Below, piece after piece: positions 9,401 to 18,013 of a stretch of 35,258 bases of DNA. The DNA comes from OM182 bacterium BACL3 MAG-120619-bin3 (lineage in GTDB: Bacteria; Pseudomonadota; Gammaproteobacteria; Pseudomonadales; Pseudohongiellaceae). The position numbers and the translations under genes were made by a program. Under the pieces are notes generated by a model. The model had not been told where the DNA came from and did no database searches. It saw only the letters and a list, made by a program, of their open reading frames with translations. The stretch covers positions 1 through 35,258 of the forward strand of contig LICD01000005.1 in NCBI GenBank assembly GCA_001438145.1, in the 5' to 3' direction. Each line of letters starts with the position of its first letter. The stretch's first letter is position 1.

Positions 9401-10048
9401 ATGAGCAAAAGCGTACACCACAGTTTTCTCGATCGCGCGCTAATCGGCTTCGACCAAGCGCTGCGCACTGTCACCCCCGGCGCGAGTCAGGGCCGGCGAC
9501 AATCGCCCGCCGCGACCACCGCCGAGAATGAGATGAGCGATGCGGCGCGTAAACATGCCGCAGGGCTCATGCGCATCAATCACACCGGTGAGGTCTGCGC
9601 ACAGGCGCTCTATCAAGGCCAAGCCGCCACAGCCAAGCTGCCCGACGTACGTGAGTCGATGGAAGAAGCGGCAGCTGAGGAGATCGACCACCTGAGCTGG
9701 TGTGAGCAGCGTCTGGCGCAGCTCGACAGTCGCACAAGCCTATTTAATCCGCTGTGGTATGGATTGTCCTACGGTATCGGTGCAGCCGCTGGGCTCGCCG
9801 GCGATCGCTGGAGTCTTGGTTTTGTCGCCGAAACCGAACAGCAGGTCTGCGAACACCTACGCGAGCATCTCGCGCAGCTGCCAGCTGACGACACACGCAG
9901 CCGTGCCATCTTAGAACAGATGATCATCGACGAAGAGCAACACGGCAAGGCCGCGCTCGACGCCGGCGGAATGCCGTTACCTGCTCCGGCGAAGTGGGCT
10001 ATGGCCGCCGTCTCGCAGGTGATGAAAAAGACGACTTACCGCCTCTAG
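9401..10048 (+). CDS. coq7: Coq7-type di-iron ubiquinone hydroxylase
   Basis: Coq7 hydroxylates the 2-octaprenyl/nonaprenyl-3-methyl-6-methoxy-benzoquinol ring, the penultimate step of ubiquinone synthesis. It replaces UbiF in many Pseudomonas-like bacteria. The 215-residue protein shows the ferritin-like di-iron ligands in two repeats: [35 protein letters not shown] and [11 protein letters not shown] chose the ATG at 9401, 94 bp after purD, preceded by AAGGGGG. The frame is open further upstream but overlaps purD with unrelated sequence. Its TAG stop overlaps the stop of the convergent OsmC gene. Confidence 0.96.
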   Translation: MSKSVHHSFLDRALIGFDQALRTVTPGASQGRRQSPAATTAENEMSDAARKHAAGLMRINHTGEVCAQALYQGQAATAKLPDVRESMEEAAAEEIDHLSWCEQRLAQLDSRTSLFNPLWYGLSYGIGAAAGLAGDRWSLGFVAETEQQVCEHLREHLAQLPADDTRSRAILEQMIIDEEQHGKAALDAGGMPLPAPAKWAMAAVSQVMKKTTYRL

Positions 10049-10464
10049 GCCGCGATTATCTCAAAGTCGTGAGTGACCTTAACGCCAGCACCCATGAGCA
10101 TAATAGACGCCGAACAATATTTGTCGGCGCTTAACTCAACCGCTCGCTCAACCTGTTTTTCACTTAGCGCTTTTCCCGCCACCTTGAAATGCAGGTGTAT
10201 CGACTCGAACACGGCGGGTACCGCGTCGACGCGTTTAGCGCTCACGATAGCCTCGCAGCCAGTGATCTCTTGGCGCGCTTTTTTTAGAATAGTCACCACG
10301 TCGTAGCTCGAGCAACTGCCTACGCTCAGCGCCATCAGTTCGAGCGGGCGCATGCCCATATTGCGACCGCCACCCTCAGGTGCGCCGTCTAAAACAATGG
10401 CGTGACCACTTCCCGACTCGGCAACGAACATCACATTTTCGACCCATTTTACCCGTGCTTCCAT
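10045..10464 (-). CDS. OsmC/YhfA-family protein, putative peroxiredoxin-like
   Basis: The 139-residue protein belongs to the OsmC superfamily and is closest in pattern to E. coli YhfA. Members of the superfamily reduce organic peroxides through two cysteines; YhfA itself is poorly characterised. Visible features are the ARVKWVE start, the GSCSSYDVV motif with the first cysteine, the [12 protein letters not shown] motif with the second, and the terminal [10 protein letters not shown] chose the ATG at 10464 because homologues start with M-x-ARVKW and an AGGA site lies eight bases upstream. An in-frame ATG at 10482 would add six residues. An OsmC gene next to vfr is also seen in Pseudomonas. Confidence 0.93.
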   Translation of the reverse strand: MEARVKWVENVMFVAESGSGHAIVLDGAPEGGGRNMGMRPLELMALSVGSCSSYDVVTILKKARQEITGCEAIVSAKRVDAVPAVFESIHLHFKVAGKALSEKQVERAVELSADKYCSASIMLMGAGVKVTHDFEIIAA

Positions 10465-10484
10465 CTTCACATTCCTGTTCATAA

Positions 10485-10500
10485 TGAGACCCAGGTCTCA
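10485..10500. promoter_or_regulatory. Inverted repeat TGAGACC-N2-GGTCTCA upstream of the OsmC gene
   Basis: Seven-base arms separated by CA form a near-perfect 16-bp palindrome 20 bp upstream of the chosen OsmC start. It could be an operator for the OsmC gene or a short RNA hairpin. I do not recognise a regulator. Confidence 0.3.
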
Positions 10501-10660
10501 GTTTAGCGACCATTTGGCCTAATCATTCCAATTACCACAAAATACCTATGAGTTACTTCTTACTTGCTGCCATCTATGTATTCCCATCGGTATTTTCCCC
10601 GTGTTATACCTATACCACAGCATCGAAAGTCGCTATTTCATAAGCAAGCAAGGACCCTGC

Positions 10661-11296
10661 ATGGCACTCCAACCGATTACTCCCCACATAAGTGACGTAG
10701 ATAATTTCCTCACTCATTGCCATCGCCGCCGCTACCCTAATCGCGCGACAATAATTTATGAAGGCGATAGCTGCGACACTCTGTATTACATAATTAGCGG
10801 GTCTGTCTCGGTAGTCCTAGAAGACAACGGCGGTAAAGAGGTTATCGTTGCGTATTTAAACCCCGGCGATTTTTTAGGCGAAATGGGTTTATTCGAACAG
10901 ACCGAAGATCGCAGCGCTTGGTGTCGAACACGTAATCAGAGCGAAATCGCCGAGATTAGTTATGCTAACTTCAACGCCTATGTACACGGTCACCCCGAAA
11001 TTGTTTTTACAATCGGCCGCCAGATGGCCACTCGTCTTCGCAACACCACACGCAAAGTCGGCGATCTGAGTTTCTTCGACGTAACCGGCCGTGTCGCCCG
11101 CACGCTTATCGACCTTGCAAAAGAACCCGACGCAATGACGCATCCGCTCGGCATGCAAATTCGCATTACACGGCAGGAGATCGGCCGCATCGTTAACTGC
11201 TCACGCGAGATGGCTGGCCGCGTATTAAAAAATTTAGAGGAGCAGGAACTGGTATCGGTCTCAGGCAAAACCATTGTTGTGTTCGGCACTCGTTAA
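10661..11296 (+). CDS. vfr: cAMP receptor protein family regulator (Crp/Vfr)
   Basis: This is a global transcription regulator of the Crp family; the Pseudomonas member is Vfr. The 211-residue protein has an N-terminal cyclic-nucleotide domain and a C-terminal winged helix-turn-helix. The cAMP pocket is intact: GEMGLFEQ with Glu74, then DRSAW with Arg84 and Ser85, equivalent to E. coli Glu72, Arg82 and Ser83. The hinge FFDVTGRVARTL, TRQEIGRIVNCSRE and the terminal GKTIVVFGTR follow Crp closely, so cAMP binding and TGTGA-type site recognition are expected. The ATG at 10661 has an AAGGA site upstream. A longer TTG-started frame from 10601 has no family support. It ends five bases from the end of the convergent trpC. 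Confidence 0.95.
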   Translation: MALQPITPHISDVDNFLTHCHRRRYPNRATIIYEGDSCDTLYYIISGSVSVVLEDNGGKEVIVAYLNPGDFLGEMGLFEQTEDRSAWCRTRNQSEIAEISYANFNAYVHGHPEIVFTIGRQMATRLRNTTRKVGDLSFFDVTGRVARTLIDLAKEPDAMTHPLGMQIRITRQEIGRIVNCSREMAGRVLKNLEEQELVSVSGKTIVVFGTR

Positions 11297-11301
11297 CGGA
11301 C

Positions 11302-12108
11302 CTATTCGAACATCATCTCGCGCAGTTTCGTGCCTGGGGAATCGGCGCGCATAAACGACTCGCCAACTAAAAACCCGTATATGCCTTTTTCTAGCATCGA
11401 CTGCACGTCGGCAGCGCTATGGATGCCACTCTCCGTTATCACCACTTTGTCGGCTGGCACTCGGCTCGCAAGCGTGTAGCTCGTCTCGAGGCTCGTCTTA
11501 AACGTATGCAGATCCCGGTTATTAATACCTACCAGTGGCGTACTGAGTGTAAGCGCAAGATCGAGCTCTGCACCATTATGCACCTCAACCAGCACATCGA
11601 GGCCAAGCGACTCGGCATAGCTTGCCAAGTCAGTCAGCGTCGATGCGTCCAGCGCAGCGACGATGAGCAACACACAGTCGGCACCCATAGCGCGCGCCGC
11701 GGCAACCTGATAGCGGTCAACAATAAAATCTTTGCGAATGACCGGAATCGTGCAGGCGCTGCGGGCGGCAACGAGGTAATCGTCATGGCCTTGAAAGTAG
11801 TCGCGATCGGTCAGCACCGACAGACAAGCCGCGCCGTTGGCTGCGTAATCCGCCGCGTGGCTTGCAGGGTCGAAGTCGGCGCGAATGAGCCCTTTCGACG
11901 GCGACGCCTTCTTGATTTCGGCGATTACCGCTGCCTCTTTGCGCGCGATACGCGACACGATAGCGTTGGCAAAACCGCGGACGGGATCCGCTTTAGCGGC
12001 GAGCGCCTCCACGTCGGCGAAGCTCAACACGCGTTTGTCAGCTTCGATTTCGCGATGTTTGGTGGCGACAATCTTCTCTAAAATAGTCTGAGTCTTTTGC
12101 TCTAACAA
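11302..12108 (-). CDS. trpC: Indole-3-glycerol phosphate synthase (monofunctional)
   Basis: TrpC closes the indole ring of indole-3-glycerol phosphate in tryptophan synthesis. The 268-residue protein is a single (beta/alpha)8 barrel and is not fused to TrpF as in E. coli. Motifs seen are VIAEIKKASPSKG with the catalytic lysine, DRDYFQGHDDYL, RKDFIVDRYQ, GINNRDLHTF, ITESGI and GFLVGESFM. The start appears to be TTG at 12108, preceded by AAGGAA at five bases; the first ATG lies far inside conserved sequence. It is the last gene of a trpG-trpD-trpC minus-strand run. Confidence 0.97.
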   Translation of the reverse strand: MLEQKTQTILEKIVATKHREIEADKRVLSFADVEALAAKADPVRGFANAIVSRIARKEAAVIAEIKKASPSKGLIRADFDPASHAADYAANGAACLSVLTDRDYFQGHDDYLVAARSACTIPVIRKDFIVDRYQVAAARAMGADCVLLIVAALDASTLTDLASYAESLGLDVLVEVHNGAELDLALTLSTPLVGINNRDLHTFKTSLETSYTLASRVPADKVVITESGIHSAADVQSMLEKGIYGFLVGESFMRADSPGTKLREMMFE

Positions 12109-12177
12109 AATAATTCCTTCTCAGCGGCACTCGCGCGCAGGATTTTTATAGGGATATTGCCGCTACTCTTGCGTCAG

Positions 12178-13206
12178 TTAATGAACCTGAGCCTGAGTAA
12201 ACGACACGAGCGCCTCTAATTTAATCAGCGCTTCACCGCTTTTCAGCACGGTTTGAGCACGTGCAACGCCCTCAACCAGACTGCCTTCGATACCGGCCGC
12301 ATAAATCGCTGCGCCCGCATTTAGGGCAACGATATCGCCCGCGTCTTCGTGCGAATAATCCAGCGATGCGCGAAGCATCGCGAGACTCTCCTCGGGGGAT
12401 TCTATACGCAGGGAGTCCACGGACTCGCGCCTTCTCATGCCGAATTCTTCGGGAGAGACTACGTATTCAAGCAGCTCGCCGTTCTTAAGCTCACCGACGC
12501 GGGTGTCGGCGGCGATGCTGATTTCGTCAAGCCCATCGTCAGCAGCAACAATAAGCACATGCTCGCTGCCAAGTCTGCGAAGCACATCGATGAGCAGTGG
12601 AATCCACTCGGCAGCGTAAACACCCATTACCTGATTCGGCGCGCCGGCAGGATTGGTCAGCGGTCCAAGCACATTAAATACGGTGCGTACGCCAATTTCT
12701 TTGCGGGCCGCGATCACGTGTTTCATAGCGCTATGGTGGGCAGGCGCAAACATAAAGCCAACGCCTATCTCATCGATGCACCGAGCGACGGCTTCGGCAG
12801 AGAGGCCTAGGGTAACCCCAGCCGCCTCCAAGACATCGGCACTACCACTTTTACTCGACGCGCCGCGATTGCCGTGTTTCGCGACGCGCGCGCCCGCGCA
12901 GGCTGCAACGATCGCAGACGCGGTCGAGACATTAAATTTATTAGACCCACTGCCGCCTGTACCACAGGTGTCGACGAGAAATTCGCGGTCGTCGATCGGG
13001 ACTTTCGTTGCCAGTTCGCGCATGACAGTGGCGCCACCGAATACCTCTTCGACACTCGCCCCTTTAATTTGCAGAGCAACCAAAAAGGCGGCGTTCTGCG
13101 CATCGGTTGTTGCGCCGGACATAATCGCACGCATCACCTCGATCACCGACTCGCCGCTGAGGTCTTTGGCCTGCATAAGCTGCGCTATCGCTGCCTTAAT
13201 GTCCAT
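12178..13206 (-). CDS. trpD: Anthranilate phosphoribosyltransferase
   Basis: TrpD transfers a phosphoribosyl group from PRPP to anthranilate, the second tryptophan-specific step. The 342-residue length is typical and there is no fusion to TrpG. The PRPP-binding motif DTCGTGGSGSNKFNVST, KHGNRGASSKSGSADVLEA, FMFAPAHHSAMKHV and RTVFNVLGPLTNPA are all present. It lies 29 bp after trpG and 69 bp before trpC on the minus strand, fitting a trpGDC operon as in Pseudomonas. Confidence 0.98.
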   Translation of the reverse strand: MDIKAAIAQLMQAKDLSGESVIEVMRAIMSGATTDAQNAAFLVALQIKGASVEEVFGGATVMRELATKVPIDDREFLVDTCGTGGSGSNKFNVSTASAIVAACAGARVAKHGNRGASSKSGSADVLEAAGVTLGLSAEAVARCIDEIGVGFMFAPAHHSAMKHVIAARKEIGVRTVFNVLGPLTNPAGAPNQVMGVYAAEWIPLLIDVLRRLGSEHVLIVAADDGLDEISIAADTRVGELKNGELLEYVVSPEEFGMRRRESVDSLRIESPEESLAMLRASLDYSHEDAGDIVALNAGAAIYAAGIEGSLVEGVARAQTVLKSGEALIKLEALVSFTQAQVH

Positions 13207-13235
13207 GTTGCACTCCTGTTCTAGGGTCGCTCTTT

Positions 13236-13826
13236 TTATCCGCGGTTCGATGCGTCGAGGAAATTCTTGAGGAGCTGATGACCCTGCTCGCTGAGAATAG
13301 ACTCGGGGTGAAACTGCACGCCTTCGACCATCAGCTCTTTATGCCTAACGCCCATAATCTCTTCACGCTCGCCGGCCTCGTCTAGCGCCCATGCGGTGAC
13401 CTCTAAGCAGTCTGGCACCGTCTTTTTATCGATCACCAGCGAATGATAACGGGTCGCGTTAAAGGGTTGGTTTAGACCGGTGAATACGCCTGTGCCACTG
13501 TGTTCGATTGGCGAGATCTTGCCGTGCATCACGCGCCCCGCGCGCACGATGTCACCCCCATAAACCTGCCCGATGCTCTGATGTCCGAGACAAATGCCAA
13601 GTAAGGGTATACGGCCGGCGAAAGTACGAATCGCTTCCATCGAAATCCCCGCCTCGTTTGGCGTACAGGGACCAGGGGAAATCACAATCTGCGCAGGTGC
13701 AAGGTCTTCTATTTGTTGCAGGCTTATCGCGTCATTGCGATGCACTTCAACCTCGGCACCGAGCTCGCCCAAGTATTGAACGATGTTGTAGGTGAACGAA
13801 TCGTAATTGTCGATCATTAAGAGCAC
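13236..13826 (-). CDS. trpG: Anthranilate synthase component II, glutamine amidotransferase
   Basis: TrpG hydrolyses glutamine and delivers ammonia to TrpE; in some bacteria the same subunit also serves aminodeoxychorismate synthase in folate synthesis. The 196-residue class I amidotransferase has the nucleophile Cys79 in GICLGHQ and the His-Glu pair in FHPES near the C-terminus. [14 protein letters not shown] is the usual start. It heads the trpGDC run, and the 260-bp gap upstream, shared with the divergent photolyase, must hold its promoter. trpE lies elsewhere, beyond the photolyase gene. Confidence 0.97.
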   Translation of the reverse strand: MLLMIDNYDSFTYNIVQYLGELGAEVEVHRNDAISLQQIEDLAPAQIVISPGPCTPNEAGISMEAIRTFAGRIPLLGICLGHQSIGQVYGGDIVRAGRVMHGKISPIEHSGTGVFTGLNQPFNATRYHSLVIDKKTVPDCLEVTAWALDEAGEREEIMGVRHKELMVEGVQFHPESILSEQGHQLLKNFLDASNRG

Positions 13827-14086
13827 GTGTTTTCCTCTTCCAAGTCGATCGGTAGCCGCCTCTAACCGAGTAGCAACTCATTGTTGCATGCCAGTCAATT
13901 TCGTAAACGCCGGTCTAACCAAATACCTGCGCATTGGCTGGCCTGTCTAATGGGCGAATAATAACAGTCTGCGGCGAAGCTGTCCTATTCACCAACGTCG
14001 CATCGAGTGATCCTGCTTTTATTGATCCAGTCGGACACGCGCGGCGTTGCGAGTTAAACTTATGCCTTAACAACCGAGATTCTTCC
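13827..14086. other. Divergent trpG/phr intergenic region
   Basis: This 260-bp gap lies between outward-facing trpG and phr. It contains the candidate phr promoter noted at 13934-13962. I found no clear trpG promoter, Trp-codon leader or hairpin pair typical of attenuation. Confidence 0.4.
13934..13962 (+). promoter_or_regulatory. Candidate sigma-70 promoter for phr
   Basis: TTGGCT at 13934-13939 and AATAAT at 13957-13962 are separated by 17 bp, matching the -35 and -10 consensus at four and five of six positions. It points towards the photolyase gene and would give a leader of roughly 115 bases. It is a consensus match only. Confidence 0.35.
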
Positions 14087-15523
14087 ATGCCTAGACAAGC
14101 GCCAACCCTTCTTTGGTTTCGACAAGACCTGCGCCTGCGCGACAACCCAGCTCTCATCGCCGCTCTTGCTACGGGGTCGGTGCTCCCGGTTTATGTGCTC
14201 GATGACGAGAGCGCAGGGTCGTGGCGGCGCGGCGCAGCAAGCCGCTGCTGGTTGCATCGCTCACTCGATGCGCTAAACGAATCGCTTCACGGCAAGTTAT
14301 GGGTCCTCAAAGGCGATGCAGCCGAGGTTATTCCCGCCTTTGCCGCCGAGCATGGCGCCGCGGCCGTGCATTGGAATCGCGGGTACGAGCCGTGGCGCAT
14401 CGCGCGCGACAAACAAATCAAGCAAACGCTCAGCGATGCAGGCGTTTTAGTAGAAAGCCATGCAGGCACTCTCTTGTGGGAGCCTTGGCATAATCTCAAA
14501 AAAGATGGCACGCCTTACAAGGTCTTCACGCCCTACTATCGCAATGCGCTAGCAACGCAGCCTGCGCCTGTTCCTGCAGCCACGGTAGACGCCGCCCAAC
14601 TCAGCGCTGCGCTTCATGACTGCGCGCAGCCCAACAATAAAATAGACACACTCGCTCTACTTCCGCGCCTAAACTGGCACGAAGGCATGCTGTCAGATTG
14701 GGTCCCCGGCGAGGCTGGCGCTCAGGCGCAGCTTTCGAGTTTCTTAGACGCAGGCATCGAAGACTACCGCGAAGGTCGCGATTTTCCGGCAAAAATGAGC
14801 GTATCGCGCCTCTCTCCGCATTTACACTTCGGCGAAATTTCACCCAATGAGGCAGCGTTTGCAGCGAATCTAAGTGGTCAGCGCGGGCACGAGAGTCAGT
14901 CCGAGCATTTCGTGCGTGAACTCGTGTGGCGTGAGTTTTCTTATTATCTGCTCTATCACTTCCCGAGTCTGACCGACGCAAATATGAAGTCTGATTTCGA
15001 CCGCTTCCCTTGGCTCGACGATGCCGACCTGCGTTCGGCGTGGCAGCGCGGCATGACCGGTTACCCTATTGTCGATGCGGGCATGCGCGAGCTTTACACA
15101 ACCGGCTATATGCACAATCGCGTGCGCATGATTGTCGCCTCTTTCCTTATTAAAAATCTTATGCAGGATTGGCGTCACGGCGAGAAGTGGTTTTGGGACT
15201 GTTTGGTCGACGCCGACCTCGCGAGCAATTCGTGCAGCTGGCAATGGGTTGCCGGCAGTGGCGCAGACGCAGCGCCCTATTTCCGTATTTTTAATCCAGT
15301 AACGCAGTCGCAGAAATTCGATCCCGACGGCGCCTATATTCGCCGCTTCGTGCCTGAACTTGCCAAACTGTCGGCAAAGCATCTTCATGACCCAAGCTCG
15401 GCGCCAACAATGGAATTACAACTTGCGGGAATTGAATTAGGAAAGGATTACCCGGCGGCAATTGTCGATCTAAAACAGACTCGCGAACGCGCACTCGCCG
15501 CGTATAAGACGCTACGCGACTAG
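14087..15523 (+). CDS. phrB: Deoxyribodipyrimidine photolyase (class I CPD type)
   Basis: Photolyase uses light energy, FAD and an antenna cofactor to split cyclobutane pyrimidine dimers. The 478-residue protein has the N-terminal antenna domain (LLWFRQDLRLRDNPAL) and the C-terminal FAD domain. Signature motifs include SVSRLSPHLHFGEISP, ELVWREFSYYLL, the DAGMRELYTTGYMHNRVRM block and WFWDCLVDADLASNSCSWQW. The last block keeps the Asn and tryptophans expected in active photolyases. The start at 14087 gives the normal N-terminus; extending to an upstream GTG or TTG would add about 51 unrelated residues. It lies between trpG and trpE on the opposite strand and ends 30 bp from the end of trpE. 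Confidence 0.95.
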   Translation: MPRQAPTLLWFRQDLRLRDNPALIAALATGSVLPVYVLDDESAGSWRRGAASRCWLHRSLDALNESLHGKLWVLKGDAAEVIPAFAAEHGAAAVHWNRGYEPWRIARDKQIKQTLSDAGVLVESHAGTLLWEPWHNLKKDGTPYKVFTPYYRNALATQPAPVPAATVDAAQLSAALHDCAQPNNKIDTLALLPRLNWHEGMLSDWVPGEAGAQAQLSSFLDAGIEDYREGRDFPAKMSVSRLSPHLHFGEISPNEAAFAANLSGQRGHESQSEHFVRELVWREFSYYLLYHFPSLTDANMKSDFDRFPWLDDADLRSAWQRGMTGYPIVDAGMRELYTTGYMHNRVRMIVASFLIKNLMQDWRHGEKWFWDCLVDADLASNSCSWQWVAGSGADAAPYFRIFNPVTQSQKFDPDGAYIRRFVPELAKLSAKHLHDPSSAPTMELQLAGIELGKDYPAAIVDLKQTRERALAAYKTLRD

Positions 15524-15553
15524 GCGGTCAGAGACTATTTTTTGCGCCTCACG

Positions 15554-17038
15554 CTAGCCTAACTCAAGCTGTTCATCGGCAAGCTGCACGGCGCGCACGA
15601 TGGCGCGCGCTTTGTTAAGCGTCTCTTCCCATTCGAGGCGCGGCACCGAATCGGCTACGACACCCGCGCCTGCCTGCACATAGAGGCGCGAATCTTTAAT
15701 CACCGCGGTACGAATGGCGATCGCCATGTCCATGTTGCCGTTCCACGCAAGGTATCCCATTGCGCCACCGTAAATACCGCGGCGCTCGGGTTCCATTTCG
15801 TCGATTATTTCCATCGCGCGCACCTTGGGCGCACCACTCAGAGTTCCGACCGGCAGAGTCGACTTTAATACGTCGAGCGCAGTCTTGTCTTCGCTCATTT
15901 CACTTTCGACTATCGAGGCAATGTGCATCACATGGGAGTAGCGCTCGACAAACATTCGCTTGGGTACGGTAATCGAACCCACTTTCGACACCCTGCCCGA
16001 ATCATTGCGGCTCAGGTCTATTAGCATGAGGTGTTCAGCAATTTCTTTAGCGTCCGACAGCAGGTCTTGCTCTAACGCCAGGTCTTCGGTTTCGTTTGCG
16101 CCACGCTTACGAGTACCCGCCAGCGGCCGAACGGTAATCTTGCCTTGCTCGACGCGCGCAAGAATTTCGGGCGACGCGCTCACAACATGATGATCACCTA
16201 AATCGAAGAAAACCATGTACGGCGATGGATTCAAGTAGCGCAGCGCGCGATACACATTCAGTGGATCGCCTCCGAATTCGACCGACATGCGCTGAGAAAT
16301 AACCACCTGCATGACATCGCCCGCAACAATATACTCTTTGATTCGCTCAACCGCGCTTTCGAATCCAGCTTGGTCAAAATGGCTTACAAAGTCGGCATCG
16401 CTAATGCCGCGCTGGATGGGCAACGGCGGTAACGGTGCAGCCTTGCTTAGCTGTGACTCTAAGGCATCGATGCGCGCGTGCGCCTTATCAAAGGCGTCGG
16501 CATCGGCTGGATCAACAGTAATAACAAAAGCGATAGTGCCGCGCAGATTGTCGAACACCACAACCTCTTCCGACAGCATGAGCAAGATATCTGGTGTGTC
16601 TAGCGCGCCGGGGTCTTTGGCAGGCCCGATGCTCGGCTCTACATAGCGCACGCTGTCATAAGCAAAATAACCGACGAGCCCGCCGCCAAATCGCTGATTA
16701 TCAGTGACCTCGGCAACGTTAAACCGCGCCTTATAGGCTTCGATAAACTCGAAGGGGTCGCTCGTCTCGAGCGCCTCGATTACCTCGCCTTCGCACTCAA
16801 CTGTCAGCCTGTCGCCGACAACGCGGAGCACGGTAGAGCAAGGCAGACCGATAATTGAAAAACGCCCCCACTTTTCTCCGCCCTGAATAGATTCGAAGAA
16901 ATAGCTGTGCGGCCCCTTGCCGAGTTTGAGGTAGGTACTCAGAGGCGTATCGGTGTCGGCAAGCACTTCGCGCACCACGGGAATGCGGTTGTAGCCTTGG
17001 CTCTTAAACGACTCGAAGGTGGCTCGATCCATGTTCAT
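15554..17038 (-). CDS. trpE: Anthranilate synthase component I
   Basis: TrpE converts chorismate to anthranilate with ammonia supplied by TrpG. The 494-residue protein has the N-terminal regulatory domain ([12 protein letters not shown], a region tied to tryptophan feedback binding) and the C-terminal chorismate-binding domain. Conserved blocks include [31 protein letters not shown] in the variant form [32 protein letters not shown] and [12 protein letters not shown]. The ATG at 17038 has an AGGA site eight bases upstream. I saw no Trp-rich leader peptide in the 120 bp upstream, so classical attenuation is not evident. rpe lies directly upstream, and gph, often found between them, is absent. 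Confidence 0.97.
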   Translation of the reverse strand: MNMDRATFESFKSQGYNRIPVVREVLADTDTPLSTYLKLGKGPHSYFFESIQGGEKWGRFSIIGLPCSTVLRVVGDRLTVECEGEVIEALETSDPFEFIEAYKARFNVAEVTDNQRFGGGLVGYFAYDSVRYVEPSIGPAKDPGALDTPDILLMLSEEVVVFDNLRGTIAFVITVDPADADAFDKAHARIDALESQLSKAAPLPPLPIQRGISDADFVSHFDQAGFESAVERIKEYIVAGDVMQVVISQRMSVEFGGDPLNVYRALRYLNPSPYMVFFDLGDHHVVSASPEILARVEQGKITVRPLAGTRKRGANETEDLALEQDLLSDAKEIAEHLMLIDLSRNDSGRVSKVGSITVPKRMFVERYSHVMHIASIVESEMSEDKTALDVLKSTLPVGTLSGAPKVRAMEIIDEMEPERRGIYGGAMGYLAWNGNMDMAIAIRTAVIKDSRLYVQAGAGVVADSVPRLEWEETLNKARAIVRAVQLADEQLELG

Positions 17039-17134
17039 CTGCGGTGTCCTGCTCGTCTATTCGCCTTAGCGCGTCTTGCTTGGATTAGTATTTTGAATCA
17101 GGCGTGTCGCGTGAGTCTTATTTAACGCGCCCAT

Positions 17135-17176
17135 TGATTCGGGTCTAGTGATTCGGGTCTAGTGATGCGGGTCTGG
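17135..17176 (-). repeat. Three 14-bp tandem repeats spanning the rpe 3' end
   Basis: On the minus strand the units are CAGACCCGCATCAC, TAGACCCGAATCAC and TAGACCCGAATCAA (17176-17163, 17162-17149, 17148-17135). The first unit encodes the last residues of Rpe. The rpe stop TAG is the first three bases of the second unit, and the third unit carries another TAG. The repeat thus looks like a duplication of the gene's own 3' end together with its stop. Confidence 0.9.
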
Positions 17177-17842
17177 TGCTTGGCCTAATTCGTTGCGCAT
17201 CGCCTTAATGGTTTCGGCATAGTCCTCGGAATTAAAGATCGCCGATCCCGCAACAAACATGTCCGCGCCCGCCTCGGCGATCTCGCGAATATTCTGCACG
17301 CCAACGCCGCCATCTACCTCGAGACGAATTTTGTACCCGCTCTCGTCGATGAGTTTGCGCACCTGCGTGAGTTTGCGCAACGTCGATGGAATAAATTTCT
17401 GACCGCCGAATCCCGGGTTCACCGACATCAAGAGAATGACATCGAGCTTGTCCATGAGGTATTCGAGGCAGTGAAGTGGCGTCGCTGGGTTAAACACGAG
17501 GCCTGCTTTGCAGCCGTGGTCGCGAATCAGCTGCAGCGACCGATCGATATGGCCTGTCGCCTCGGGGTGAAACGTGATGTAGCTAGCCCCAGCTTTGGCG
17601 AAGTCAACAATCATCTGATCCACCGGGCTTACCATCAGGTGAACGTCGATAGGTGCTGTAATACCGTGATTACGCAGCGCACCACATACCATGGGACCAA
17701 TGGTGAGATTTGGCACGTAATGATTGTCCATCACGTCGAAATGCACCACATCGGCGCCCGCTTCTAAGACAGACGTTACCTCCTCGCCGAGCCGTGCGAA
17801 ATCGGCGGAGAGGATCGAGGGGGCGATGAGAAAGTCTTTCAT
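17159..17842 (-). CDS. rpe: Ribulose-phosphate 3-epimerase
   Basis: Rpe interconverts ribulose 5-phosphate and xylulose 5-phosphate in the pentose phosphate pathway. The 227-residue TIM-barrel protein shows [38 protein letters not shown], the metal-binding histidines and aspartates, [14 protein letters not shown] and EVDGGV. The start ATG gives the usual short N-terminus. Its C-terminal PDPHH tail is encoded by the first unit of a 14-bp tandem repeat. It is followed on the same strand by trpE, and together they resemble the rpe-gph-trpE order of Pseudomonas with gph missing. Confidence 0.97.
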   Translation of the reverse strand: MKDFLIAPSILSADFARLGEEVTSVLEAGADVVHFDVMDNHYVPNLTIGPMVCGALRNHGITAPIDVHLMVSPVDQMIVDFAKAGASYITFHPEATGHIDRSLQLIRDHGCKAGLVFNPATPLHCLEYLMDKLDVILLMSVNPGFGGQKFIPSTLRKLTQVRKLIDESGYKIRLEVDGGVGVQNIREIAEAGADMFVAGSAIFNSEDYAETIKAMRNELGQAPDPHH

Positions 17843-18013
17843 GCGGGTTCCTTAATGTCGATAACACTGACGCTGTTGACGAGGCCGGCAGTTGGCTAGG
17901 CTGCGGGTAACACTAACCACCCGCCGCTTACTATCGAGCTATTTTACAGACTCCGAGTAGCGATGTCCTGTTTCGTGATAGACAGACTGAAAACGTAATA
18001 TGCCGGTGCGGGA

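Noticed and set aside
10548-10643. 31-codon ORF with a hydrophobic start upstream of vfr
   Set aside because: There is no ribosome site before its ATG, and it lies where the vfr promoter and leader should be.
11419-12081. Long open frame (220 codons) on the plus strand across trpC
   Set aside because: It is antisense to a clear trpC, has no recognisable domain, and follows from codon bias in the real gene. The same holds for the 205-codon frame at 12653-13270 over trpD.
15537-15543. T-run at the end of phr as an intrinsic terminator
   Set aside because: No convincing stem precedes it; the best I find is a three-pair helix.
17903-17924. GCGGGT/ACCCGC hairpin between djlA and rpe as a terminator
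   Set aside because: Six-pair stem without a U-run on the minus strand; too weak to call.
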